Shown here: positions 1 through 7,725 of the stretch, in pieces | Numbering within the stretch: the first letter of the stretch is position 1 | How the letters are laid out: the number at the start of each line of letters is the position of its first letter | Assembly (NCBI GenBank): GCA_003220855.1 | Contig: QHTP01000065.1 | Location: forward strand, 1-19,721 | Origin: Gemmatimonadota bacterium | GTDB lineage: Bacteria; Gemmatimonadota; Gemmatimonadetes; Gemmatimonadales; GWC2-71-9 | Reading direction: 5' to 3' | Length of the DNA: 19,721 bases | Position numbers and translations under genes: made by a program | The notes under the pieces: model-generated | What the model was told of the DNA's origin: nothing | The model's input: the letters and a program-made list of their open reading frames with translations, nothing else | The model's database searches: none

Positions 1-10
1 ATCTGAATCC

Positions 11-91
11 GGCTCCCACCGACGGGAGCGAGCGGGCGGCGTAGCGTGTAGACGATCCCAGACACCACGGCCCGCTCGCAAAGAGCGGGCC
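11..91 (+). promoter_or_regulatory. Probable gltB leader attenuator (partial; antiterminator and competing stems)
   Basis: Three mutually exclusive helices can be drawn. Bases 12-17 (GCTCCC) pair with 24-29 (GGGAGC). Bases 28-37 (GCGAGCGGGC) pair perfectly with 70-79 (GCCCGCTCGC), which would disrupt the terminator. Bases 69-77 pair with 83-91 to form the terminator. This is the 1:2, 2:3, 3:4 arrangement of a ribosome-controlled attenuator. One open frame runs in from the left edge and stops at TAG 42-44, ending in LNPAPTDGSERAA; it could be the tail of a leader peptide, but its start and any regulatory codons lie outside the window. The complementarity is seen directly; the attenuation role is inferred partly by analogy with the other leaders in this window. 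An upstream gene's terminator is the alternative. Confidence 0.55.
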
Positions 92-99
92 TTCTTTTT
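69..99 (+). terminator. Intrinsic terminator ahead of gltB
   Basis: A perfect 9-bp GC-rich stem (69-77 with 83-91) with loop GCAAA is followed by TTCTTTTT. The T run makes it directional on the plus strand. It ends about 30 bp before the gltB start, so it acts either as the attenuator of gltB or as the end of an upstream transcript. Confidence 0.85.
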
Positions 100-131
100 G
101 GCAAGCGACGGATACGGCTGGAGGACACGCG

Positions 132-3100
132 ATGCCCCGAGGGAACACGCGTTGGATGCACACCCGCGCCCCGGACCTGAACCCGTGGCGCGAGCAAGAC
201 GCGTGCGGGGTCGGGTTCGTCGCGCGCGCGTCGGGGGAGCGCTCGCACGAGGTTGCGCGCCTCGCGCTCGAAGCCCTTAAGCGCGTCGCCCACCGCGGCG
301 CCGCGGCCAGCGACAGCTCGGGCGACGGCGCCGGCGTGCTCACGCAGATTCCCGCGCCGCTGTTCTATCGCGAGGCGGAGCGGCTCGGACTACCGCTCGC
401 GGCGGGCCAAGCGTTCGCGGTCGGCATGTTCTTTCTACCGCGCGAGGCCACGGACCTCGCGCGCGTCACCGCCATCATCGAGGGCGTGCTGCGCGGCGAC
501 GGCCTGAGCGTGCTGGGATGGCGCGAGGTGCCCGTGCGCCTCGACGTGCTGGGCGCGGGCGCACGCGCCACCTGTCCCACCATTCGCCAGGTGCTCATCG
601 GTCCGGCGGCCGACCGGCGCGGCGACGCCGCCGCGTGGGAGCGGGCCCTCTACCTCGCGCGCAAGACGATCGACGCCCGCGTGGCGGACGGCGGGGCGGA
701 GCTGGAGTCCTTCTTCGTCTGCTCTCTCTCGGCGCGCACCATCGTCTACAAGGCGCTGCTCACCGGGACCCAGCTCGGCGCGTTCTTCCCCGACCTCGAG
801 TCGCCGGACTTCCAGACGGCGTTGGCCGTGTTCCACCAGCGCTACTCGACCAATACGACGTCCAGCTGGCCCCTGGCCCAGCCGTTCCGGCTGCTGGCGC
901 ACAACGGTGAAATCAACACGCTGTGGGGCAACCGCAATGCGATGCGCGCGCGCGAGCCGGCGCTCGCCTCACCGCTGTGGCGCGAGAACGTCGACCGGCT
1001 CAAGCCGGTGATCTGGGCCGAGGGGAGCGACTCGACCAGCCTCGACAACGCACTCGAGCTGCTGGTGCGCTCGGGCCGCGACCCGGTGCACGCGCTCATG
1101 ATGCTCGTGCCGGAGGCGCACGAGGGCGCCGTCGAGATGGACCCCTCGCTGCGCGGCTTCTACGAGTTCCACGACTGCCTGGTCGAGCCGTGGGACGGAC
1201 CGGCCGCGCTGGCGTTCTCGGACGGCGTGATGGTCGGATCCGCGCTCGACCGCAATGGGCTGCGCCCCTGCCGCTACAAGGTCACGCGCGACGGTCTCGT
1301 CGTGGCGGGCTCCGAGGTCGGGCTCGTGGACCTGGACCCCGCGAGCGTGGTCGAGAGCGGGCGGCTCGGCCCGGGCGAGCTGCTGGTGGTGGACACGCGG
1401 CGCAAGGCGATCCTCCACAACGCGGAGGCGAAGCGCGAAGTCGCGCGTCGCCGTCCGTACGCGCGCTGGGCGGCGAAGAGCATCCGGCCCCTGCGGCCGA
1501 CGGCCGGAGCGACCGACGGAGCATCCGAGGCCGAACAGCTCGCGCGCCAGCTCGCGTTCGGCTGGAGCTTCGAAGACCTGCGCTATGTGCTCGAGCCGAT
1601 GGGCGGCGAGGGGCAGGATGCCGTGTGGAGCATGGGCGACGACACGCCGATCCCGCCCCTCGCACGCGTGGCTCCGGGCCTGTACGCCTACCTCCGCCAG
1701 CGGTTCGCTCAGGTCACGAACCCGCCGATCGATCCGTTGCGCGAGACGCTCGTGATGTCGCTGCGCATGCACCTGGGCCGCCGCGGCTCGCTGCTCGCGG
1801 ACCGCCCCACCGGACTGCCCCTGGTGCGGAACGAGCACCCCGTCCTGCTCGACAACGAGATGGCGGCGCTCGGGACGCTCGTCGGCGCGCAGGCGGTGAC
1901 GCTGGACGCCGCGTGGCAGGCGGCGGGCGGCCCCGAGTCGCTGTGCGCGGCGCTCGATGCCCTGTGCCGCACCGCCGGTAGCGCGGTCGAGCAGGGCGCA
2001 CAGATCCTCGTGATCAGCGATCGCGCGGCCGAGCGCGAGCGCGCTCCGCTGCCCATGCTCCTCGCCGTCGGTGCCGTGCACCAGCACCTGCTCCGCAAGG
2101 GCCGGCGGACTCGCGTAAGTCTCGTCGCTCAAGCGGGCGATGCCTGGGACGTACACCACTTCGCGGCCCTCATCGGGTTCGGGGCGGAAGCGGTGCATCC
2201 CTGGCTGGCGCTCGAATCGGTGCGGCGGCACGTCGAAGACCACAATGCCCCGGCCAAGTTCCGCGCGGCGGCCGAAAAGGGGCTGCTCAAGATCCTTTCC
2301 AAAATGGGCATCTCCACGCTGTCGTCGTACTGCGGGGCACAGATCTTCGAGGCGTTGGGACTCGGCGCCGAGGTGATCGACCGCTGCTTCACCGGCACCG
2401 TGTCGACGATCGGGGGAATCGGGTTCGCCGAGATCGCCGAGGACGTGCTGGCGCGCCAGCGCGCGGCCTACCCGGAGAGCGCGACGCCCGAAGCGCTGCC
2501 CGACTATGGCCGCGTGCGCTATCGCCGCGACGGTGAGGACCACGGCTGGTCGCCGCCGCTGGTGCGGGCGATGCAAAAAGCTGTGTCAGCCGACACACCG
2601 CAAGCCTACGACGACTTCAAGGCCCGGGTGACGGCACGTCTGCCCGCGACCCCGCGCGACCTGCTTGCGATCCGGCCGGGCACGCCGATCCCCATCGACG
2701 AGGTGGAGCCCGCGGAGACGATCCGTCGCCGCTTCATTTCCACGGCGATGTCGTTGGGCGCCCTCTCGCCGGAAGCGCACCGCACGCTGGCGATCGGCAT
2801 GAACCGGATGGGAGCGCGCTCCAACTCGGGCGAAGGAGGCGAAGACCCGGATACGTACGCCCCGCTCGAGAACGGCGACCGGGCCGACAACCGCATCAAG
2901 CAGGTGGCGTCGGGGCGCTTCGGCGTGACGACGCACTATCTGGTGCGTGCCGACGAGCTCGAGATCAAGATGGCGCAGGGCTCGAAGCCGGGCGAAGGCG
3001 GGCAGCTCCCCGGCCACAAGGTGACGGCCTTGATCGCGCGGCTGCGGCACTCGGTGGCGGGCGTGCCCTTGATCTCGCCGCCGCCGCACCACGACATCTA

Positions 3101-4622
3101 CTCGATCGAGGACCTGGCGCAGCTGATTCACGATCTCAAGCAGGTGAATCCTCGCGCGCGGGTGGGCGTGAAGCTCGTAGCCGAAGCCGGGGTGGGCCGC
3201 GTGGCGGCCGGAGTGGCGAAGGCCTACGCCGACTACGTGCTCATATCTGGGCACAACGGCGGGACGGGCGCGTCGCCCCTGTCATCCATCAAGCATGCGG
3301 GCCAGCCGTGGGAATTGGGGCTGGCGGAGACGCAGGCTTTACTGATCGAGAACGGCCTGCGCCATCGCATCGAGGTGCGCACCGACGGGGGCCTCCGGAC
3401 CGGGCGCGACGTGGTGATCGCGGCGCTGCTGGGTGCGGAGACCTACGGGTTCGGCACCGCGGCCCTCGTGTCGATAGGCTGCGACATGGCGCGGCAGTGT
3501 CACTTGAACAGCTGTCCCACGGGGATCGCAACGCAAAAGCCCGAGCTGCGCAAGAAGTTCGCGGGCAAGCCGGAGCAGGTCGTGGCCTATTTCACCTGGA
3601 TCGCCGAGGACGTGCGTCGCATTCTCGCGGAGCTCGGCTACCGCACGCTCGACGATGTCATCGGGCGCGCGGAACTGCTCGAGCGGGTGGATCGCCCGGA
3701 GGTGCCGCGGGCACAGATGCTCGACCTGTCGCTCCTCCTCGCCGACCCGGCGGCGGATCGCGACGCCCCGCGGCATCGGACCGTGGCGCGCAACGATCGC
3801 CCGGGTGTGGAGTCGCTGGACGAGGAGATCCTCCAGACGCTCGGCCCCCGCTTGGACGAGGGGCGCCCGTTTGCCGGCGTGTACGACATCGGGAACCACC
3901 ATCTGACGGTGGGGGCGCGTATCGCCGGGCGCATCGCCGACCGCGTCGGCAACGTCGGGCTCGCGCCCGGCTCGATTCGCCTCCGGTTCCGCGGCAGCGC
4001 GGGCCAGAGCTTCGGAGCGTTCGCGCTCCCGGGCATGCGACTCGAGCTCGAGGGCGAAGCGAACGACTACGTCGCCAAGGGACTCTCGGGGGGCGAGATC
4101 GTCATCCGCCCGTTCCGAGAGAGCGTGCTCGCGGGGGTCGCCGATCAGCAGGTCCTGCTGGGCAACACCGTGCTCTATGGCGCCACGGGGGGCAAGCTGT
4201 TCGCGGCCGGGCGGGCGGGAGACCGCTTCGCGGTGCGCAACTCCGGAGCGATCGCGGTAATCGAAGGCGCCGGCGCTCATTGCTGCGAGTACATGACGGC
4301 GGGCGTGGTGGTCGTGCTCGGGCCCGTGGGGCGCAACTTTGCCGCCGGGATGTCGAACGGCATCGCCTACGTGCTCGACGAGGCGGAGACCTTCACGGCC
4401 CGTTGCAACGGCGACATGGTCCAGGCGCGGGCGCTCGAGGAGTCCGACGAGCGGCTCGTCCTCGGCCTGCTCGGTGAGCACGTCGGGGCTACGGGCAGCG
4501 CGCGGGGGCGCGCCATTCTCGACGCGTGGGAGCGCTACCGCGACTCGTTCCGCAAGGTGGTGCCCTTCACGGCCCCGGTGGCCGCTGAGCCGGCGGCGGA
4601 GGAGGAAGCGGCGGCGGTGTGA
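132..4622 (+). CDS. gltB: Glutamate synthase, large (alpha) subunit
   Basis: Makes glutamate from glutamine and 2-oxoglutarate, working with a small FAD/NAD(P)H subunit (GltD) that is not in this window. The 1496-residue length is normal for the family. A 24-residue propeptide precedes Cys25 (DACGVGF), the N-terminal nucleophile of the class II glutaminase domain (about 25-430). A central domain (about 460-750) is followed by the FMN-binding synthase barrel (about 830-1210). The [3Fe-4S] cysteines are C1117, C1123 and C1128 (GCDMARQCHLNSCPTG), with the family's spacing. The C-terminal GXGXG beta-helix domain is at about 1250-1450. Start ATG 132 has a GGAGG at 120-124. The gene is preceded by a terminator/antiterminator pair, and its last 88 bp overlap convergent cimA. 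No terminator is visible after it. Confidence 0.96.
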   Translation: MPRGNTRWMHTRAPDLNPWREQDACGVGFVARASGERSHEVARLALEALKRVAHRGAAASDSSGDGAGVLTQIPAPLFYREAERLGLPLAAGQAFAVGMFFLPREATDLARVTAIIEGVLRGDGLSVLGWREVPVRLDVLGAGARATCPTIRQVLIGPAADRRGDAAAWERALYLARKTIDARVADGGAELESFFVCSLSARTIVYKALLTGTQLGAFFPDLESPDFQTALAVFHQRYSTNTTSSWPLAQPFRLLAHNGEINTLWGNRNAMRAREPALASPLWRENVDRLKPVIWAEGSDSTSLDNALELLVRSGRDPVHALMMLVPEAHEGAVEMDPSLRGFYEFHDCLVEPWDGPAALAFSDGVMVGSALDRNGLRPCRYKVTRDGLVVAGSEVGLVDLDPASVVESGRLGPGELLVVDTRRKAILHNAEAKREVARRRPYARWAAKSIRPLRPTAGATDGASEAEQLARQLAFGWSFEDLRYVLEPMGGEGQDAVWSMGDDTPIPPLARVAPGLYAYLRQRFAQVTNPPIDPLRETLVMSLRMHLGRRGSLLADRPTGLPLVRNEHPVLLDNEMAALGTLVGAQAVTLDAAWQAAGGPESLCAALDALCRTAGSAVEQGAQILVISDRAAERERAPLPMLLAVGAVHQHLLRKGRRTRVSLVAQAGDAWDVHHFAALIGFGAEAVHPWLALESVRRHVEDHNAPAKFRAAAEKGLLKILSKMGISTLSSYCGAQIFEALGLGAEVIDRCFTGTVSTIGGIGFAEIAEDVLARQRAAYPESATPEALPDYGRVRYRRDGEDHGWSPPLVRAMQKAVSADTPQAYDDFKARVTARLPATPRDLLAIRPGTPIPIDEVEPAETIRRRFISTAMSLGALSPEAHRTLAIGMNRMGARSNSGEGGEDPDTYAPLENGDRADNRIKQVASGRFGVTTHYLVRADELEIKMAQGSKPGEGGQLPGHKVTALIARLRHSVAGVPLISPPPHHDIYSIEDLAQLIHDLKQVNPRARVGVKLVAEAGVGRVAAGVAKAYADYVLISGHNGGTGASPLSSIKHAGQPWELGLAETQALLIENGLRHRIEVRTDGGLRTGRDVVIAALLGAETYGFGTAALVSIGCDMARQCHLNSCPTGIATQKPELRKKFAGKPEQVVAYFTWIAEDVRRILAELGYRTLDDVIGRAELLERVDRPEVPRAQMLDLSLLLADPAADRDAPRHRTVARNDRPGVESLDEEILQTLGPRLDEGRPFAGVYDIGNHHLTVGARIAGRIADRVGNVGLAPGSIRLRFRGSAGQSFGAFALPGMRLELEGEANDYVAKGLSGGEIVIRPFRESVLAGVADQQVLLGNTVLYGATGGKLFAAGRAGDRFAVRNSGAIAVIEGAGAHCCEYMTAGVVVVLGPVGRNFAAGMSNGIAYVLDEAETFTARCNGDMVQARALEESDERLVLGLLGEHVGATGSARGRAILDAWERYRDSFRKVVPFTAPVAAEPAAEEEAAAV

Positions 4623-6166
4623 CCGCGTAGCAGCGGCAACTCCAGCCCATCCCGCAGCGCCTGCCAGCTCGCCTCGATGATGTTCTCCGAGCACCCCATG
4701 GTGCTCCAGCGCTCCGCCCCGCGCGCGGACTCGACCACCACGCGCGGACGGGCGCCCGTCCCGAGGTGCTCGTCCACGATGCGGACCTTGTAATCCACCA
4801 AGTGGACGTCCGCGAGCTCCGGGTAGCGCGGCAAGAGCGCCTTGCGCACCGCGCAATCGAGCGCGTTCACCGGGCCCGCGCCCTCGGCGGCGGTGTGAAT
4901 CACTTCCCCGTCCACCCGTAGCTGCACCATCGCCTGTGCCGTCGTCGTCCCTCCGCTCCGGCCCTCGACGATGACCGTGAACCCGAGCAGCTCGAACGGC
5001 GGCCGATAGTCGGGGGCGGAGCGCCGCACCAGCATCTCGAATGAGCCGTCGGCTCCTTCGAACTGGTGCCCTCGAAACTCGAGCTCCTTCACCCTTCGCA
5101 AGATCTCGGAGTCCGAGTCCCGAGCCCCGAGCCCCAATTCACCAGCCCGCAGCCGCACATTTTGCCGCCCTGACAGCTCGCTCACCACCACGCGCATTTC
5201 ATTCCCGACGAGGGCCGGATCGATGTGCTGATAGCTCTCCGGCAGCTTGGCCACGGCCGCCACGTGAATCCCGCCCTTGTGCGCAAACGCGCTGGCGCCC
5301 ACGTACGGCGCGTGGGCGTCGGGATTCAGATTTGCCACTGCCGCCACGAAGTGTGCGACGTCCGTCACGCGACGCAGCTGGTCCGGCGGCAGCACCGCGT
5401 AGCCCAGCTTGAGCTGCAACGTGGCGATGAGTGGTATCAGGTCGAGGTTGCCGCAGCGCTCGCCGTAGCCGTTGATGGTTCCCTGCACGTGGACGCATCC
5501 GGCCCGCACGGCGGCGAGCGCGTTCGCCACGGCCAGTGCGCTGTCGTTGTGGGGGTGAATCCCAAGGGGCGTGTCGAGCTGGCTGCGCAACTCGCGCACC
5601 CGCTCGCCGACGGTGTCGGGCAGCTCGCCGCCGTCGGTGTCGCACAAAACGATGCAGTGCGCCCCGGCCTCAGCCGCCGCGCGGAGCGTCGCCACGGCGT
5701 AGCCCGGGTCCAGGCGATAGCCGTCGAAAAAATGCTCCGCGTCGTAGATGACCTCTTTGCCGCGTTCGCGGAAAAAGGCGACGCTGTCCGCGATCATACA
5801 GAGGTTCTCTTCGCGGCTGGTCTCCAGCACGCGCTCCACGTGCATGGTCGAGCTCTTGCCGACGAGCGTCACAACCGGCGTCTCGGCCTCGAGCAGGGCC
5901 CGGATATTGCCATCGTCCTCGCAACGCTGGCCGGCCCGGCGCGTCATCCCGAACGCCGCAACTTTCGCCTGTCGCAATGGCTCCGTCTTGACGCGACGGA
6001 AGAACTCGGCGTCCTTGGGATTCGATCCCGGCCACCCGCCCTCGATGTACTGGATGCCCAGCTCGTCGAGCCGTCGCGCGATCTTGAGCTTGTCGTCGAC
6101 CGAGAGCGACAGGCCTTCGCGCTGTGTGCCGTCGCGTAGTGTCGTGTCGTACAATACCGGATTCAC
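4535..6166 (-). CDS. cimA: (R)-citramalate synthase
   Basis: Condenses pyruvate and acetyl-CoA to citramalate, the first step of the threonine-independent route to 2-oxobutyrate and isoleucine. The 543-residue protein has the HMGL/LeuA-like catalytic barrel: YDTTLRDGTQREG at residues 6-18 (metal and substrate site) and HPHND at 204-208 (metal ligands), then NGYGERCGN. A LeuA-type allosteric dimerisation domain fills about 410-515 and ends in the family's STMG-SENIIEASWQAL motif. It resembles the long CimA/LeuA3 group rather than 2-isopropylmalate synthase. The GTG start (6166) has a GGGGAGG about 8 nt upstream. The last ~25 residues (Ala/Ser-rich) extend past the usual end and are read antisense to the gltB 3' end. 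It has its own promoter, leader ORF and terminator, so expression is probably controlled by Ile-dependent attenuation. LeuA-like synthase is the less likely alternative. Confidence 0.92.
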   Translation of the reverse strand: MNPVLYDTTLRDGTQREGLSLSVDDKLKIARRLDELGIQYIEGGWPGSNPKDAEFFRRVKTEPLRQAKVAAFGMTRRAGQRCEDDGNIRALLEAETPVVTLVGKSSTMHVERVLETSREENLCMIADSVAFFRERGKEVIYDAEHFFDGYRLDPGYAVATLRAAAEAGAHCIVLCDTDGGELPDTVGERVRELRSQLDTPLGIHPHNDSALAVANALAAVRAGCVHVQGTINGYGERCGNLDLIPLIATLQLKLGYAVLPPDQLRRVTDVAHFVAAVANLNPDAHAPYVGASAFAHKGGIHVAAVAKLPESYQHIDPALVGNEMRVVVSELSGRQNVRLRAGELGLGARDSDSEILRRVKELEFRGHQFEGADGSFEMLVRRSAPDYRPPFELLGFTVIVEGRSGGTTTAQAMVQLRVDGEVIHTAAEGAGPVNALDCAVRKALLPRYPELADVHLVDYKVRIVDEHLGTGARPRVVVESARGAERWSTMGCSENIIEASWQALRDGLELPLLRGHTAAASSSAAGSAATGAVKGTTLRNESR

Positions 6167-6190
6167 AACCTGGCCTCCCCTGGTGGATCA

Positions 6191-6226
6191 CAAAAGCAAA
6201 ACGGCCTCTCGTGTTGCGAGAGGCCG
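6191..6226 (-). terminator. Attenuator terminator ahead of cimA
   Basis: On the minus strand a perfect 10-bp stem (6226-6217 with 6211-6202), loop CAACA, is followed by TTTTGCTTTTG. It lies between the leader stop codon and the cimA ribosome-binding site, so it would stop transcripts before cimA. Confidence 0.88.
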
Positions 6227-6287
6227 CGCCGTGCATGTCCGGGATCGAGTATCCGTCAGCCGAGTGCCAGCACGCCGCCTCTCGCAA
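6214..6287 (-). promoter_or_regulatory. Antiterminator of the cimA leader
   Basis: Minus-strand TTGCGAGAGGC (6287-6277, inside the leader ORF just after its Ile codons) is the exact complement of GCCTCTCGCAA (6224-6214), which is the 5' arm plus part of the loop of the terminator. The 11-bp perfect helix excludes the terminator. A ribosome stalled on the upstream Ile codons would leave it free to form, while a ribosome translating through would break it. I saw no strong 1:2 stem in this leader; the best candidate is CGTCGC (6330-6325) with GCGGCG (6278-6273), which includes one wobble pair. Confidence 0.8.
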
Positions 6288-6339
6288 AGAGTCGGATGGT
6301 AATGCTCGTAATCGGCCGGTTGCCGCGACGGATGCTCAT
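6256..6339 (-). CDS. Ile-containing leader peptide for cimA
   Basis: A 27-codon ORF whose ATG overlaps the cysG stop (ATGA). It begins MSIRRGNRPITSITIRLF and ends VLALG. Isoleucine is at residues 3, 10, 13 and 15, clustered as ITSITI, with Leu and Val after; 8 of 27 residues are branched-chain. There is no Shine-Dalgarno at usable spacing, and the ATG is 7 nt after a likely -10 box, so it is probably leaderless. It sits ahead of an antiterminator/terminator pair and an isoleucine-pathway gene. The ORF and structures are seen directly; translation and Ile-dependent stalling are inferred. Confidence 0.78.
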   Translation of the reverse strand: MSIRRGNRPITSITIRLFARGGVLALG

Positions 6340-7718
6340 GGCCGGGATACTAACTCCCCTACGGGATGAGTCAATCCCACGCGCACCACCTCACCGATCA
6401 CAACCGTAGCGGGCGGCTCGAGCCCCGCGCCGGCGACCAGGTCCGCGATGTCGCCTAAGCTCCCGACCACGGTGCGCTGCTCGGGGAGGGTGCCGCTCGC
6501 GATCACGGCGACCGGTGTGTCGGGCGCCGCCCCCTGGGCCCGCAGCCGCGCAACGATGTCCGGCAGCGCGGACAACCCCATCAGCACCACGAGCGTGGGC
6601 ACGCGGGCGAGCGCCTCCCAGTCGAGGTCGGACGGGCCTTCGCACTCGTGCCCCGCGACGACAGCGAAAGCCGACGCCACCCCCCGGTGCGTGACCGGAA
6701 TGCCGGCGGCCGCGGGCACCCCGGTCGCCGACGTCACGCCGGGGACCACCTGGTACCGCACGCCGGCGGCGCGCAGTGCCGCGCACTCTTCGGCGCCGCG
6801 GCCGAACACGAACGGATCGCCACCTTTGAGGCGAACGACGCTGAGCCCCTCCCGAGCACGCTCGATGAGCAACGCGTTGACATCCTGTTGATCGGTCCCC
6901 CGTAAGATCCGCTCGGCCTCAGCCGGTGCCTGGGCAAGGAGCGCGTGCGAGACGAGTCGATCGTACACCACCACGTCGGCCGATCGCAGCAGCTCGAGGC
7001 CCTTCGCCGTGATCAAGCCCGGGTCGCCCGGGCCGGCTCCGACCAGAGAGACCGTCCCCCCTCTCCCGAAGGGAGAGGGGGACAGGGGGTGAGGACCGAT
7101 CAACTCCTCGATCCGCCCCCGTGCCCCCTCGATGTCTCCCCGCCGCACGAAGTCGATCACGTCCGAATCCACGATCGCATACCACAACGCCGTGCGCGCG
7201 CGGGCGTCCGGGACGCGCGCGGCCAGCTCCGGCCGTAGCTCGCCCAGCAACGCACACAGCCGGGCCTCGGCGCGCCCCACGAGCCGCGCGATGCGCTGGC
7301 GCAATCGCACGGCCAGCGCGGGACTCTTGCCGCCGGTCGAGACCGCGACCGTGATGTCGCCCTCGCGATGGATCGCCGGCGCTATGAAGCTCGAATGCTC
7401 GAGATCGTCCACCGCGTTGAGCGGCACCCCCAGTCGCTCGGCCTCGGCCCAGACGGCTGCGTTGACCGTGCGATTGACGGCTGCAATAGCAAGCCAGGCT
7501 CCAGCGAGATCGCCGTCGTGATAGCCGCGGCGCCGTAACTCGATCGCACCCCGGCGCCCGAGGTCCGTCAGGGCCGGCGTGACGTCCGGGCTCACCAGCG
7601 TGACGTGGGCGCCCGCCGCGACCAAGCCACGCACCTTCTGCTCGGCCGCGGCGCCGCCGCCGATCACCACGGCGCGCCGGCCGCGCAGGTCGAGAAACAC
7701 CGGATAGAACGCGGTCAT
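6336..7718 (-). CDS. cysG: Siroheme synthase (precorrin-2 dehydrogenase/ferrochelatase and uroporphyrinogen-III methyltransferase)
   Basis: Makes siroheme, the cofactor of the sulfite reductase encoded just upstream. The 460-residue protein has both CysG halves. Residues 1 to about 205 are the NAD-dependent precorrin-2 dehydrogenase/sirohydrochlorin ferrochelatase, with GGGAAAEQK nucleotide-binding loop near residue 21 and the VSTGGKSPALA segment. From about 222 the SAM-dependent methyltransferase follows (VGAGPGDPGLIT, RLKGGDPFVFGRG, VPGVTSA). The linker (about 207-221) carries PHPLSPSPFGRGG, the translation of a palindromic repeat. ATG 7718 lies 7 bp after the cysI stop. It is the last gene of the cys operon; its TGA overlaps the ATG of the cimA leader ORF, and its 3' end holds that leader's promoter. 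Confidence 0.95.
   Translation of the reverse strand: MTAFYPVFLDLRGRRAVVIGGGAAAEQKVRGLVAAGAHVTLVSPDVTPALTDLGRRGAIELRRRGYHDGDLAGAWLAIAAVNRTVNAAVWAEAERLGVPLNAVDDLEHSSFIAPAIHREGDITVAVSTGGKSPALAVRLRQRIARLVGRAEARLCALLGELRPELAARVPDARARTALWYAIVDSDVIDFVRRGDIEGARGRIEELIGPHPLSPSPFGRGGTVSLVGAGPGDPGLITAKGLELLRSADVVVYDRLVSHALLAQAPAEAERILRGTDQQDVNALLIERAREGLSVVRLKGGDPFVFGRGAEECAALRAAGVRYQVVPGVTSATGVPAAAGIPVTHRGVASAFAVVAGHECEGPSDLDWEALARVPTLVVLMGLSALPDIVARLRAQGAAPDTPVAVIASGTLPEQRTVVGSLGDIADLVAGAGLEPPATVVIGEVVRVGLTHPVGELVSRP
6347..6374 (-). promoter_or_regulatory. Promoter for the cimA leader, inside the cysG 3' end
   Basis: -35 TTGACT (6374-6369), 16-bp spacer, -10 TAGTAT (6352-6347). The predicted start is at or one base before the leader ATG at 6339. 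The promoter lies wholly within the last codons of cysG. Confidence 0.65.
7057..7081. repeat. Dispersed palindromic repeat inserted in frame in the cysG linker
   Basis: An 11-bp perfect inverted repeat (CCCCCTCTCCC at 7057-7067, GGGAGAGGGGG at 7071-7081, spacer GAA), continued by GACAGGGGGTGAGG. Read in the cysG frame it gives PHPLSPSPFGRGG, a peptide I know as the translation of a palindromic repeat common in several high-GC bacterial phyla. It falls exactly between the two catalytic halves, where an insertion is tolerated. Confidence 0.7.
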
Positions 7719-7725
7719 TGCGAAC

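Noticed and set aside
1..23. 3' end of a tRNA gene (GAATCCGGCTCCCACC looks like a T arm and acceptor)
   Set aside because: The T loop would be TCTGAAT rather than TTCGAAT and no CCA follows. The segment fits better as one strand of the competing stem in the gltB leader.
969..2576. 535-codon minus-strand ORF (and similar long antisense ORFs at 3339-4856, 8209-9474 and 16129-17823)
   Set aside because: These are mirror frames of strongly conserved genes in very high GC DNA; their products are low-complexity Arg/Ala/His-rich and match no family I know.
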